A DNA stretch of 64,000 bases from assembly GCF_011290505.1 (NCBI RefSeq), contig NZ_JAANPV010000004.1:124001-188000 (forward strand). The letters are read 5' to 3'. The notes below the pieces were generated by a model that saw only the letters and a list, made by a program, of their open reading frames with translations, had not been told where the DNA came from and did not search any database. The stretch comes from Paenalcaligenes suwonensis (lineage in GTDB: Bacteria > Pseudomonadota > Gammaproteobacteria > Burkholderiales > Burkholderiaceae_B). This document shows, one piece after another, positions 1 through 7,635 of this stretch. The position numbers and the translations under genes were made by a program. The number at the start of each line of letters is the position of its first letter. Position 1 is the first letter of the stretch.

Positions 1-1
1 C

Positions 2-718
2 CAAATCTTTAACCAAATTGGTAAAGTGCGCCACATGTTTGGTGGTGACATCAATGTGCCACTGGTACTGCGCAGCAAAGTAGCCATGGGTAGTGGTTAC
101 GGTTCACAGCACTCCATGGACCCTGCCGGTATTTTCGCCACCAGCCCAGGCTGGCGCATTGTGGCACCCTCCACCCCATACGACTACGTAGGGTTGATGA
201 ATACCGCACTCAAACTGAACGACCCCGTACTGGTCATTGAGCACATAGACTTGTACGCCTCTACCGGTTTGGCCGCAACTGACGACTTAGATTACTGCTT
301 GCCAGTAGGTAAAGCTGCGCTGCGTCGTGAAGGTAAAGCCCTCACCATCCTGACCTACTTGTCTATGGTGCAACACAGCCTAGAAGCCGTTGAGCAAACT
401 GGCGTTGATGCTGAAGTGATCGATTTGCGTTGGCTGGATCAAGCTAGCTTGGATTGGGACACCATCGGCGAAAGTATTCGCAAAACCAACAATGTACTGA
501 TCGTAGAGCAAGGTGCTAAAGGTACCTCCTACGGTGGCTGGTTGGCCGATGAGATCCAACGCCGTTACTTCGACTGGCTGGATCAACCTATTCAACGTGT
601 TACTGGTGGCGAAGCATCCCCAAGCATTTCCAAAGTACTGGAACGTGCCGCCCACGCCCGCACTGAAGAAGTGGTTGAGGGCTTGCAACGTATGCAACAC
701 GGCCAAGGCCTGAACTAG
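2..718 (+). CDS. 2-oxoacid dehydrogenase E1 component, beta subunit (5' truncated)
   Basis: C-terminal 238 residues of the thiamine-diphosphate-dependent E1 beta subunit of a 2-oxoacid/acetoin dehydrogenase complex, which decarboxylates the substrate and passes the acyl group to the lipoyl E2. The reading frame is open to the window edge; residues NQIGKVRHMFGGD at the edge match the family interior, so the first roughly 90 residues and the start lie outside. Family landmarks are the GSQHS segment, the PSTPYD turn and the C-terminal transketolase domain with IVEQG. A VOC gene, E2 and E3 follow on the same strand with 3-11 bp gaps, so this is one operon; E1 alpha is presumably just upstream. 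Whether the substrate is acetoin, pyruvate or a branched-chain oxoacid cannot be decided here. Confidence 0.9.
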   Translation, partial: QIFNQIGKVRHMFGGDINVPLVLRSKVAMGSGYGSQHSMDPAGIFATSPGWRIVAPSTPYDYVGLMNTALKLNDPVLVIEHIDLYASTGLAATDDLDYCLPVGKAALRREGKALTILTYLSMVQHSLEAVEQTGVDAEVIDLRWLDQASLDWDTIGESIRKTNNVLIVEQGAKGTSYGGWLADEIQRRYFDWLDQPIQRVTGGEASPSISKVLERAAHARTEEVVEGLQRMQHGQGLN

Positions 719-728
719 GAGTAGGCAC

Positions 729-1214
729 ATGAGCACTACGATGGTATCCCCCTTAGAAGTAGGCATTTGCTGCCGTGATCTTCCTGCTTTGCAACGCTTC
801 TACGAAGAAGGGCTAGGCTGCACGGCAATGAGCATCATTCACGTGCCCGCCGAGAAAGCGCTACCCGCTGCCATGTCGGCACAAGGCTACAGCGTAGTGC
901 GTCTGCAAACCACCTATGGCGAGCGCATCAAGTTAATACAACCCGATGCCGCGCCGCTGGATGCAGAAGCAGACCTGCCCTTTCTCTTAGACCGAGCAGG
1001 TAGCTTCTACCTCACGTTTATCGTGGCAGATATTGATGCTGCCATACAGCGTTTACAACAGGCTGGCGCGCAGTTCCTAACAGGCGATCACCGCGTTGAA
1101 GTACGCGATGGCGTCTACCTTGCCTTCTGCAAAGACCCAGAGGGCAACGTCTTGGAACTGGTCACCTATGCTGACCTGCACGCCTACCGTAATGATTTGC
1201 AAAACAGGAATTAA
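729..1214 (+). CDS. VOC (glyoxalase/dioxygenase fold) family protein
   Basis: 161-residue protein of the vicinal oxygen chelate superfamily with the two usual beta-alpha-beta-beta-beta modules: PLEVGICCRDLPALQRFYEE at residues about 7-26 and a second module beginning near FYLTFIVADIDAAI, ending in the typical DPEGNVLELV strand whose glutamate is a usual metal ligand. The histidine often seen at the first ligand position is absent (a glutamate stands in PLEVG). It lies between E1 beta and E2 of a dehydrogenase operon with 10 bp and 3 bp gaps, so it is almost certainly cotranscribed. Its reaction is unknown; a lyase, epimerase or detoxification role on the complex's substrate is only an inference. 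Confidence 0.8.
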   Translation: MSTTMVSPLEVGICCRDLPALQRFYEEGLGCTAMSIIHVPAEKALPAAMSAQGYSVVRLQTTYGERIKLIQPDAAPLDAEADLPFLLDRAGSFYLTFIVADIDAAIQRLQQAGAQFLTGDHRVEVRDGVYLAFCKDPEGNVLELVTYADLHAYRNDLQNRN

Positions 1215-1217
1215 GTC

Positions 1218-2471
1218 ATGGCTACACTTATCACCATGCCCGGCGTAGCCGCCGGCAATGACGCCGCTCAAATCCTGAGCTGGTTGAAAAAAGAAGGTGA
1301 AGCCGTCAACATCAACGACGAGCTTCTGGAAGTAGAAACCGACAAAGCAGTAGTAGAAGTCGCGGCTGAAGCCAGCGGTACACTCGCACGTATTCTGGTG
1401 CCCGCCGGCCAATCCGCCGAAGTCGGCGCACCCATCGCTGTTATTTTGGCGACTGGCGAGGGCGATGCCGAGCTGCAAGCCGCGTTGGCAGGCATCCCTT
1501 CGGCAGCACCCGCTGCTGCGACCACTGAGGTGGCTGCACCGGTGGCAGTAACGCCTGCCGTTGCCGCACCCGCCGCCAACAGCACACCGTCTGAAAACAC
1601 TACAGGCCGTATTTTCGCCAGCCCCTTAGCGCGCCGTTTAGCGCAAGAAGCCGGCCTAAACTTGTCTACACTGCACGGCAGTGGCCCCCATGGCCGCATC
1701 ATTAAAAATGATGTACTCAAAGCTCAAGCTCAGCAGCCTGCCACGGTGGCTACCACTGCCGCACCCGCTGCTGCGCCAGTAGCCAGCAACGCGGCCTACA
1801 CAGCGCAACCGCACAGCGCCATGCGCCGTACTATTGCCCGTCGTCTGACAGAAAGCAAATCTACTGTGCCGCATTTCTACTTGCAGGCAGAATGCCGTGT
1901 GGATGCCCTGTTGGCTCTACGTGCGCAAATCAACCAAACTGCTAGCCAGAAAGTCTCGGTCAATGACCTGATCGTTAAAGCTGTGGCCGTCACCTTGCAA
2001 GCCATGCCTGAGATGAATGTCAGTTGGACAGACGAGGCGTTGCTGCAGTATCACGATGTGGATATCTCAGTCGCTGTGTCCACCGACTCCGGCCTGATTA
2101 CCCCGGTGGTACGCAACGCGAACAATATGTCATTGTCCGCATTAAGCCAGAATGTGCGCCAACTGGCAGAACGTGCTCGCGATGGCAAATTGCAGCCTAA
2201 CGAATACCAAGGCGGCAGCTTCACCATCAGTAACTTGGGTATGTACGGTGTGCAAAACTTTGCTGCCATCATTAACCCACCACAAGCCGCTATTTTGGCA
2301 GTAGGTGCTGCTGAACGTCGCGTGATTGCCGAGGGTGATGACATGGTGATTGCACAAATGCTCAGCATGACTTTATCGGTAGACCACCGCGCTATTGATG
2401 GTGCCTTAGCTGCACGTTGGTTGGCTCGCTTCAAAGAAACACTTGAAGCTCCACTGTCCATTCTGATTTAA
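1218..2471 (+). CDS. Dihydrolipoamide acyltransferase, E2 component
   Basis: 417-residue E2 core of the 2-oxoacid/acetoin dehydrogenase complex; it moves the acyl group from the lipoyl arm to CoA. Domains in order: one lipoyl domain (1-80) with the lipoylated lysine in ETDKA at residue 43; an Ala/Pro-rich linker; the peripheral-subunit-binding domain (131-168, FASPLARRLA to GRIIKNDVL) that docks E1/E3; a second Ala/Pro linker; and the catalytic domain (from about 198) with the active-site DHRAIDG near the C terminus (His390, Asp394). Single-lipoyl architecture fits acetoin or branched-chain type rather than the multi-lipoyl PDH of enteric bacteria. It starts 3 bp after the VOC gene and E3 follows after 8 bp. 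Confidence 0.93.
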   Translation: MATLITMPGVAAGNDAAQILSWLKKEGEAVNINDELLEVETDKAVVEVAAEASGTLARILVPAGQSAEVGAPIAVILATGEGDAELQAALAGIPSAAPAAATTEVAAPVAVTPAVAAPAANSTPSENTTGRIFASPLARRLAQEAGLNLSTLHGSGPHGRIIKNDVLKAQAQQPATVATTAAPAAAPVASNAAYTAQPHSAMRRTIARRLTESKSTVPHFYLQAECRVDALLALRAQINQTASQKVSVNDLIVKAVAVTLQAMPEMNVSWTDEALLQYHDVDISVAVSTDSGLITPVVRNANNMSLSALSQNVRQLAERARDGKLQPNEYQGGSFTISNLGMYGVQNFAAIINPPQAAILAVGAAERRVIAEGDDMVIAQMLSMTLSVDHRAIDGALAARWLARFKETLEAPLSILI

Positions 2472-2479
2472 GGCTGGCC

Positions 2480-3889
2480 ATGACTACCTCCTCTTTTGAC
2501 GTCACCATCATTGGTGGTGGCCCTGGCGGTTACGTGGCTGCCATTCGTGCTGCACAGTTGGGCTTACGCACTGCCTTGGTGGAAAAAGAACACCTAGGCG
2601 GCATCTGCTTAAACTGGGGGTGTATCCCCACTAAAGCCTTGCTGCGCTCTGCCGATGTGCTGCGTTTAATTCGTGACTCGGCTAGTTTTGGTATTCAGTG
2701 TGCTGCCCCTACCGTAGATTTAGCGGCCATCGTCAAACGCTCGCGCGGCATTTCAGCGCAATTGCAGCGCGGTGTAAAACACCTGATGCAGAAAAATGGC
2801 GTGCAAGTTTTTAACGGCCATGGCAAATTGGGCGCCCCCGCCGCATCGGGGCTAAACATTGTGGTGGAACAAGCCGACGGCAGCACCCAGTCGCTACACA
2901 CTAAAGACCTCATTTTGGCAACGGGTGCTCGTGCTCGCACGTTACCCATGTTCCCTGTAGACGGCCAATCGGTGTGGAGCTACAAAGAGGCCCTAGTACC
3001 TACGTCGGTACCTAAATCACTCACTATCATTGGTGCAGGTGTAATTGGTATTGAGTTTGCTAGCTTCTACCGTGCATTAGGTTCTGAAGTGCACGTGGTA
3101 GAAATGGGCGATCGCATTTTAGCTTCTGAGGATGTCGAAGTATCCCAACACGTAGCCAAAGCCTTACAACGTGATGGCATACAACTGCACTTAGGCTGCC
3201 GTATCCAAGACGCTAAAAAACAAGGCCAAGGCTGGACACTGCAATTAGAAGGTGCTGCGGGCGCACAAAGCCTGCAAGCCGATGTAGTGCTGGTCGCTGC
3301 AGGCATTGTGGGTAACACCGAAAAGCTGGGCTTGGAAAACTATGCGGTGAAGGTGGAAAACACCCACATCATCACACAGGACTTCAGCGCAACCGGCCAC
3401 CCCCATATCTACGCGATTGGTGATGTAGCCGCCGCCCCCTGGTTAGCACATAAAGCCTCGCATGAAGCGGTAATTTGCGTGGAACATATTGCAGGGCTAA
3501 AACCGCACCCCTTAAATGCAGACCGCATTCCTGCCTGCATTTACAGCCACCCACAAGTTGCCCATGTTGGCCTCACTGAAGAGCAAGCCAAAGCCAGTGG
3601 TCGCACCCTACGCATAGGCAAGTTCCCACTAGCCGCCAACGGTAAAGCCCTCGCCATGGGTTCGTCTGACGGTTTCATCAAAGTCATTTTTGATGACCAA
3701 AGCGGTGAACTATTGGGTGCGCACATGGTGGGGGATGAAGTGACCGAGCTAATCCAAGGCTATGGCATTGCGATGCAATTAGAAACCACCGAAGCCGAAC
3801 TGATGCAAACCGTGTTTGCTCACCCCACGCTGTCGGAGTCTATGCATGAAGCCGTGTTAGACGCTTACCAACGCGCCTTGCATTACTAG
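2480..3889 (+). CDS. lpdA: Dihydrolipoyl dehydrogenase, E3 component
   Basis: 469-residue FAD flavoprotein that reoxidises the dihydrolipoyl arm of E2 and reduces NAD. Visible: the N-terminal FAD dinucleotide motif GGGPGG (residues 12-17), the redox-active disulfide CLNWGC (Cys43, Cys48), a second nucleotide-binding motif GAGVIGIEFAS near 180, the AIGDVA FAD motif, and the C-terminal HPTLSE pair (His448, Glu453) of the active site. There is no extra lipoyl domain, unlike many acetoin-operon E3 proteins. It is the last gene of the dehydrogenase operon. Its stop codon overlaps the stop codon of the convergent FUSC gene in the tetranucleotide CTAG at 3886-3889, leaving no room for a terminator. 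Confidence 0.95.
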   Translation: MTTSSFDVTIIGGGPGGYVAAIRAAQLGLRTALVEKEHLGGICLNWGCIPTKALLRSADVLRLIRDSASFGIQCAAPTVDLAAIVKRSRGISAQLQRGVKHLMQKNGVQVFNGHGKLGAPAASGLNIVVEQADGSTQSLHTKDLILATGARARTLPMFPVDGQSVWSYKEALVPTSVPKSLTIIGAGVIGIEFASFYRALGSEVHVVEMGDRILASEDVEVSQHVAKALQRDGIQLHLGCRIQDAKKQGQGWTLQLEGAAGAQSLQADVVLVAAGIVGNTEKLGLENYAVKVENTHIITQDFSATGHPHIYAIGDVAAAPWLAHKASHEAVICVEHIAGLKPHPLNADRIPACIYSHPQVAHVGLTEEQAKASGRTLRIGKFPLAANGKALAMGSSDGFIKVIFDDQSGELLGAHMVGDEVTELIQGYGIAMQLETTEAELMQTVFAHPTLSESMHEAVLDAYQRALHY

Positions 3890-5604
3890 TGCGACGTTGA
3901 TGCAGCCAGCACGGCTAACGCCTGTTCTACTTTAGCGTTATCCAGTGCTGTGCTGCCTTTCCAACTTTCTTGCAATACCTGCAACGCCATCGTTAACGCG
4001 GCAGAGTCTGTTCCCGATAACAGTTGAGTACGCACTACTTGAGCACTGTGACGCTGTTCTGCTGAGACATCGGCCGTGTGCAGCAATACACTTATATGCT
4101 GCTGCAATACCCCCATCGCCTCCACACGTTGCCCCCAAGCCAACGCATTCTCGGTTTGCGTCGCCGCGGTACCTGCTGTGTGATAGCGCGCTAACTTCAA
4201 CATACCCAAGCTTAATTGCGCATACCACTGCGACTTGCTTTCGGCCTCCATGGGTTCCGCTGCCTGTTTTAACAAGGCATACCGTACTTTGGCGCGCACG
4301 TTAGCAATCTGCGTGGCGCTATTGGCTGGAAAAATCAGCCAAAATGCCACCATCGCCATCACAGGCCCCAGCACCACCGCAATACCCGCCTGCCAAGCGT
4401 GCGTCCAATCGCCCAACAAGGGCCAACCGGGTTGCACCAACAGTAGGAGCACCATATTGAAGTCAAAGCCACGTGGCCCCGCGCCAATACGGTGACCAAA
4501 GAACAAACCACCCATCAAAATAAACGGCATTAGGCTCAGTATTTGCGCTGTTTCACTGCCCATGTACGGCCACACCAGCCACCTACATGCCCACGCTGCT
4601 AATACACCTAAGGCCTGCCCTATCACCACCTGCTTCAAAATAGGCAATGGCTGCGTGACGGTAGAAAACACCGACACCATGATGGCAGTTCCCACCAACA
4701 TGAATGCCCCCATTTCTATGCCACTTAGCAACCATGCAGCGCCCGCCAAGGCCATCATTAAGAATGATCGCAGCGAGGCTCGCATAGCTTCATGCGTATC
4801 GTAATAGGCGGCTACCTCCCTAGGTAACGACGGGCTGCCAATCTGCGATACATCACTGTTTAGCAAGGCTTGTACCAGTGCTACCATCTGCCCCCGCCAA
4901 CGGCGCACCCGCTGGCGCAAATTCCATGACCCTGCCACTTGGGTTTCTAGGCTTTCTTCCATTAATGCCAACTGGCGCAGAATATGCTGCTTTTTTGCGT
5001 CCAGTTCTGGCGTATTTTGACCTGCTGCCTGCTCTGCCCGTAACACCTGCTCGGTATCACGCACCAAGGCTTTTAACCGTTTGGGAATGTTGACGGCATT
5101 CGCCACAGGAGCAAAACGCCACCCCACTAATAAGGCGATTAACACCCCTAGTGATACGGTAAAAATACGGTCTATACCAATGGCAAAAATAGAGGTGAAG
5201 TGATGGCTTTTTAGCAGCGTCACCATCACGGCGGTGTAGCCAGACAGCATGGCACCATAGGAAATGAAACCACGAATACGGTTTCCTGCCCACGTGCATA
5301 AACCTATCCATACGGCTAAACCAAAGGTCAGCCACACCAAATTACCCGCTGTCAGCAACAGCAGCAACATGCCAAACACGCCGCCAATCAATGTGCCCAG
5401 CAACCTGAACACACTTTTCTCAGCCAATTGACCGCGCCACGGCTGAGAACCGGCCCACACGGTCATGCCCGACCACTGCGGATGTTCTAGGCCCAACAAC
5501 CATGCAATCACCACAGCGGCACACGCTGCTAACGCCGTGCGGCCAGCAAAGGCCATACGAGGCTCATCAAAGCCCCATTTACTTAAGCCCCGCGTCCAAC
5601 TCAT
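3886..5604 (-). CDS. FUSC-family inner-membrane efflux protein (aromatic acid exporter/YccS type)
   Basis: 572-residue integral membrane protein of the fusaric-acid-resistance (FUSC) superfamily. It has two blocks of about five hydrophobic helices (residues about 20-165 and 285-430), each followed by a soluble helical region, the arrangement of AaeB- and YccS-like proteins. The opening WSGMTVWAGSQPWRGQLAEK segment is characteristic. Relatives export aromatic carboxylic acids or antimicrobial compounds together with a periplasmic adaptor; no adaptor gene is present here. Its ATG overlaps the TGA of the upstream MarR-family gene (ATGA), so the two are translationally coupled and the substrate is probably the ligand of that regulator. 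Convergent with the E3 gene with overlapping stops. Confidence 0.82.
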   Translation of the reverse strand: MSWTRGLSKWGFDEPRMAFAGRTALAACAAVVIAWLLGLEHPQWSGMTVWAGSQPWRGQLAEKSVFRLLGTLIGGVFGMLLLLLTAGNLVWLTFGLAVWIGLCTWAGNRIRGFISYGAMLSGYTAVMVTLLKSHHFTSIFAIGIDRIFTVSLGVLIALLVGWRFAPVANAVNIPKRLKALVRDTEQVLRAEQAAGQNTPELDAKKQHILRQLALMEESLETQVAGSWNLRQRVRRWRGQMVALVQALLNSDVSQIGSPSLPREVAAYYDTHEAMRASLRSFLMMALAGAAWLLSGIEMGAFMLVGTAIMVSVFSTVTQPLPILKQVVIGQALGVLAAWACRWLVWPYMGSETAQILSLMPFILMGGLFFGHRIGAGPRGFDFNMVLLLLVQPGWPLLGDWTHAWQAGIAVVLGPVMAMVAFWLIFPANSATQIANVRAKVRYALLKQAAEPMEAESKSQWYAQLSLGMLKLARYHTAGTAATQTENALAWGQRVEAMGVLQQHISVLLHTADVSAEQRHSAQVVRTQLLSGTDSAALTMALQVLQESWKGSTALDNAKVEQALAVLAASTSH

Positions 5605-6062
5605 ACCTTATTCGCCTCGCTATGCAGGGCACGTATGTTGGCGTCTATGTGTTCTAGCATGACGCTGAATTTTTCTATCTGCTCATCACTCAAACCGGCC
5701 AGCATGTCGCTTTCTGCGGCAAACAAGCTCTTTTGCAGCGGTGCCAAAGCAGTTTTGCCTTGCTCGGTTAAGTACAACAACTTGCTGCGCCTGTCGTTTT
5801 CATCGGCGCGCCGCTCTACTAGCAACTTACTGACCAGCACATCAATTAACCGCACTAAGGTAGAAGCGTCTAAATCCAGCCTAGCGGCTAAGTCTTTTTG
5901 TGAGATCCCGCCGCCACTGCGCTCTATATGCACCAACGGTCGCCACGTGGCATCCGTAAGCCCGGCCTGTGCGAGACTGCTGTCCACACCGGCTCGCCAC
6001 CGACGTGACACGCCCACAAACATCATGCCAAAACGTTCTCTGGTGCTGGATTGATTGCTCAT
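5601..6062 (-). CDS. MarR-family transcriptional regulator
   Basis: About 153 residues, the usual size for a MarR winged-helix dimer. The start is taken at the ATG followed by SNQSSTRERFG; a longer in-frame reading from 6110 would translate the AT-rich control region. The winged helix spans ISQKDLAARLDLDASTLVRL (recognition helix) and a wing VERRADENDRRSKLLYLTEQG, which includes the family's DxRS/K signature. Flanking helices form the dimer interface. It is the first gene of a two-gene unit with the FUSC exporter (ATGA overlap). By family behaviour it most likely represses its own operon and is released by an aromatic or phenolic ligand; an inverted repeat lies just upstream of its start. Confidence 0.87.
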   Translation of the reverse strand: MSNQSSTRERFGMMFVGVSRRWRAGVDSSLAQAGLTDATWRPLVHIERSGGGISQKDLAARLDLDASTLVRLIDVLVSKLLVERRADENDRRSKLLYLTEQGKTALAPLQKSLFAAESDMLAGLSDEQIEKFSVMLEHIDANIRALHSEANKV

Positions 6063-6075
6063 AATATAGATGATA

Positions 6076-6089
6076 TCAAAATGATTTGA
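6076..6089. promoter_or_regulatory. Candidate MarR operator (inverted repeat)
   Basis: Imperfect palindrome with 5-bp arms TCAAA and TTTGA around 4 bp, 14 bp upstream of the chosen MarR start and inside an AT-rich stretch that must hold the promoter of the marR-FUSC unit. A GTATATAC palindrome follows at 6098-6105. Autoregulation through such a site is typical for MarR proteins; binding here is inferred. Confidence 0.35.
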
Positions 6090-6187
6090 ATACCAAGTAT
6101 ATACACGCATCCCTAAACAACGCTAGCCCACACGGTCTATACAGTTCGTGTATGCTGCTTTTTTTCTACTGTTTTTTAGATGCCATG

Positions 6188-6529
6188 ATGCAGAAGTTTC
6201 TACCCATAGTGCTGCTGATTTGTTCCAACGTATTCATGACTATTGCGTGGTATGGGCACCTGAAATTTCCCCACAGCCCTATTGTGAAAGTAGTTCTGAT
6301 CAGTTGGGCCATTGCGTTGGTGGAATATTGCTTAGCCGTACCGGCTAATCGCTTGGGCCATACGATGTACTCCGCTGCCGAACTAAAAACCATGCAAGAA
6401 GTGATTACCTTGGTGGTGTTTGCGGTGTTTTCGGTGCTGTACCTAAAAGAAAGCCTCACCATTAATCATGCGGTGGGTTTTGCCCTGATTTGTGCCGGTG
6501 CATTTTTTGTCTTTAAAGGGCCGCTGTAA
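6188..6529 (+). CDS. DUF486 (DMT superfamily) small membrane protein
   Basis: 113-residue, four-helix hydrophobic protein of the DUF486 family within the drug/metabolite transporter superfamily. Features seen: an N-terminal helix beginning QKFLPIVLLICSNVFMTIAWYGHLK, the conserved AVPANRLGH motif after the second helix, the QEVITLVVF motif opening helix three and a C-terminal FKGPL. Two adjacent ATGs (6185 and 6188) are possible starts; no strong ribosome-binding site supports either, and a longer in-frame reading from 6086 would run through the MarR control region. Function of the family is not established. It is divergent from marR and convergent with the chromate transporter genes, ending 6 bp from the end of the last one. 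Confidence 0.8.
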   Translation: MQKFLPIVLLICSNVFMTIAWYGHLKFPHSPIVKVVLISWAIALVEYCLAVPANRLGHTMYSAAELKTMQEVITLVVFAVFSVLYLKESLTINHAVGFALICAGAFFVFKGPL

Positions 6530-6535
6530 GCAGGC

Positions 6536-7066
6536 TCATAGCAAGGGCACTACCACAACGAAAACTAGCCCGCCTACGGCCAGCAATACAAAGGGGTTCA
6601 CACGCCCCGATAACAACAGTGCCGTGCTGCCTAAAGCCACCACCCACGCTAATTCTTTATAACTGCTGGCATCTAAAATGGTGCCAGCAGCGGCAAACAC
6701 CATGCCCGCAGCAATAGGCACCAACCCTTTTTCCATGGCACGTACCCATCGCTTCCTGGCATGACGTTGCCATACGCGAACAATGGCATACATCAACAAC
6801 GCCGAGGGTAAGAAAATGGCTATGCCTGCTACCCACGCCCCCCAGAAACCCGCCACCTCCCAGCCAATCACTGCGACTAATAAGGTTTTAGGGCCGGGAG
6901 CCAACCGTGATAAGGCAAAAGCGTCTAAGAACTCTTGATTCGTTAACCAGCCTTGCTGGGTAACCACTTGCTCGTGAATAGCTGGAATAATGCTTTGCCC
7001 ACCACCAATCGTAAGCAACGACAAGGGAATAAACACCCGCAACAACGCTAGCAGCAAGAACCACAT
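6536..7066 (-). CDS. Chromate transporter, C-terminal-half subunit (short-chain ChrA)
   Basis: 176-residue membrane protein, one half of a split chromate ion transporter (CHR family). The half-domain signature appears as IPLSLLTIGGGQSIIPAI, followed by the LAPGPKTLLVAVIGW segment that matches the conserved PGP motif, then further hydrophobic helices. The start is the ATG at 7066, only 2 bp after the stop of the partner gene, with a GGAGG ribosome-binding site lying inside the partner's last codons; a longer frame from 7150 is less likely. Short-chain CHR proteins work as pairs of about 180 residues each, as here. The substrate may be chromate or sulfate; this has not been settled for many family members. 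Confidence 0.85.
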   Translation of the reverse strand: MWFLLLALLRVFIPLSLLTIGGGQSIIPAIHEQVVTQQGWLTNQEFLDAFALSRLAPGPKTLLVAVIGWEVAGFWGAWVAGIAIFLPSALLMYAIVRVWQRHARKRWVRAMEKGLVPIAAGMVFAAAGTILDASSYKELAWVVALGSTALLLSGRVNPFVLLAVGGLVFVVVVPLL

Positions 7067-7068
7067 GG

Positions 7069-7635
7069 TTAGTCCTCCAGCGTGTAATAGGCGTACCACA
7101 CCGATAGTGGTGCAGCGATCACAATCACCACCACTAGGTTGATCTGCCACACATAAATCGCCGCAAACACCGCCAGCATAAAGAGCAGCCCGATTTTGTC
7201 GGGTATGACGCGTTTCGCCGCATGCACACCCATTTCTAACGACAACCCAGTCGCTGCCGCCGCAATACCGGCCATCAACACCGGCACCCAGCTAATGGCT
7301 TTTACTGTGCCATAAATTTGTGCCAACACCATAATGAGCAGCAAGGCGGGTACCACCATGCCCACGGCACTCCAAAAAGCACCTGCCCCGCCCCGCAATC
7401 TATAGCCCACCCAGATGGCTAGGTTCACTACGTTTAAGCCCGGTAATGCCTGTGATAGTGCTACGCCACTTAAGAATTCGTCTCGCGTTAACCATGCGCG
7501 CTTTAGTACAAAGTCGCGCATCATCCACCCGCTCACACCCCCCCCAAAACTGGTTAACGCAATACGCGTAAAAATCCAGAACAGTAGCCATAATGAGGGC
7601 TTATCCGAGACAGTTTCCTTAGGTGGCAAGTTCAT
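7069..7635 (-). CDS. Chromate transporter, N-terminal-half subunit (short-chain ChrA)
   Basis: 188-residue partner of the downstream CHR half. Its signature is IALTSFGGGVSGWMMRDFV near the N terminus and LSQALPGLNVVNLAIWVGY (the PGP-type motif, here LPG). About five hydrophobic helices follow. The ATG has a clear GGAG upstream and lies inside the 3' end of the MFS gene, giving a 17-bp coding overlap, so translation is coupled to that gene. Together with the following half it would form one antiparallel transporter unit in the inner membrane. Co-location with an MFS exporter and a flavoprotein suggests a stress or detoxification unit, which is inference. Confidence 0.87.
   Translation of the reverse strand: MNLPPKETVSDKPSLWLLFWIFTRIALTSFGGGVSGWMMRDFVLKRAWLTRDEFLSGVALSQALPGLNVVNLAIWVGYRLRGGAGAFWSAVGMVVPALLLIMVLAQIYGTVKAISWVPVLMAGIAAAATGLSLEMGVHAAKRVIPDKIGLLFMLAVFAAIYVWQINLVVVIVIAAPLSVWYAYYTLED

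Noticed and set aside
1268-1720. Minus-strand frame inside E2
   Set aside because: Shadow of the Ala/Pro-rich linker and lipoyl domain.
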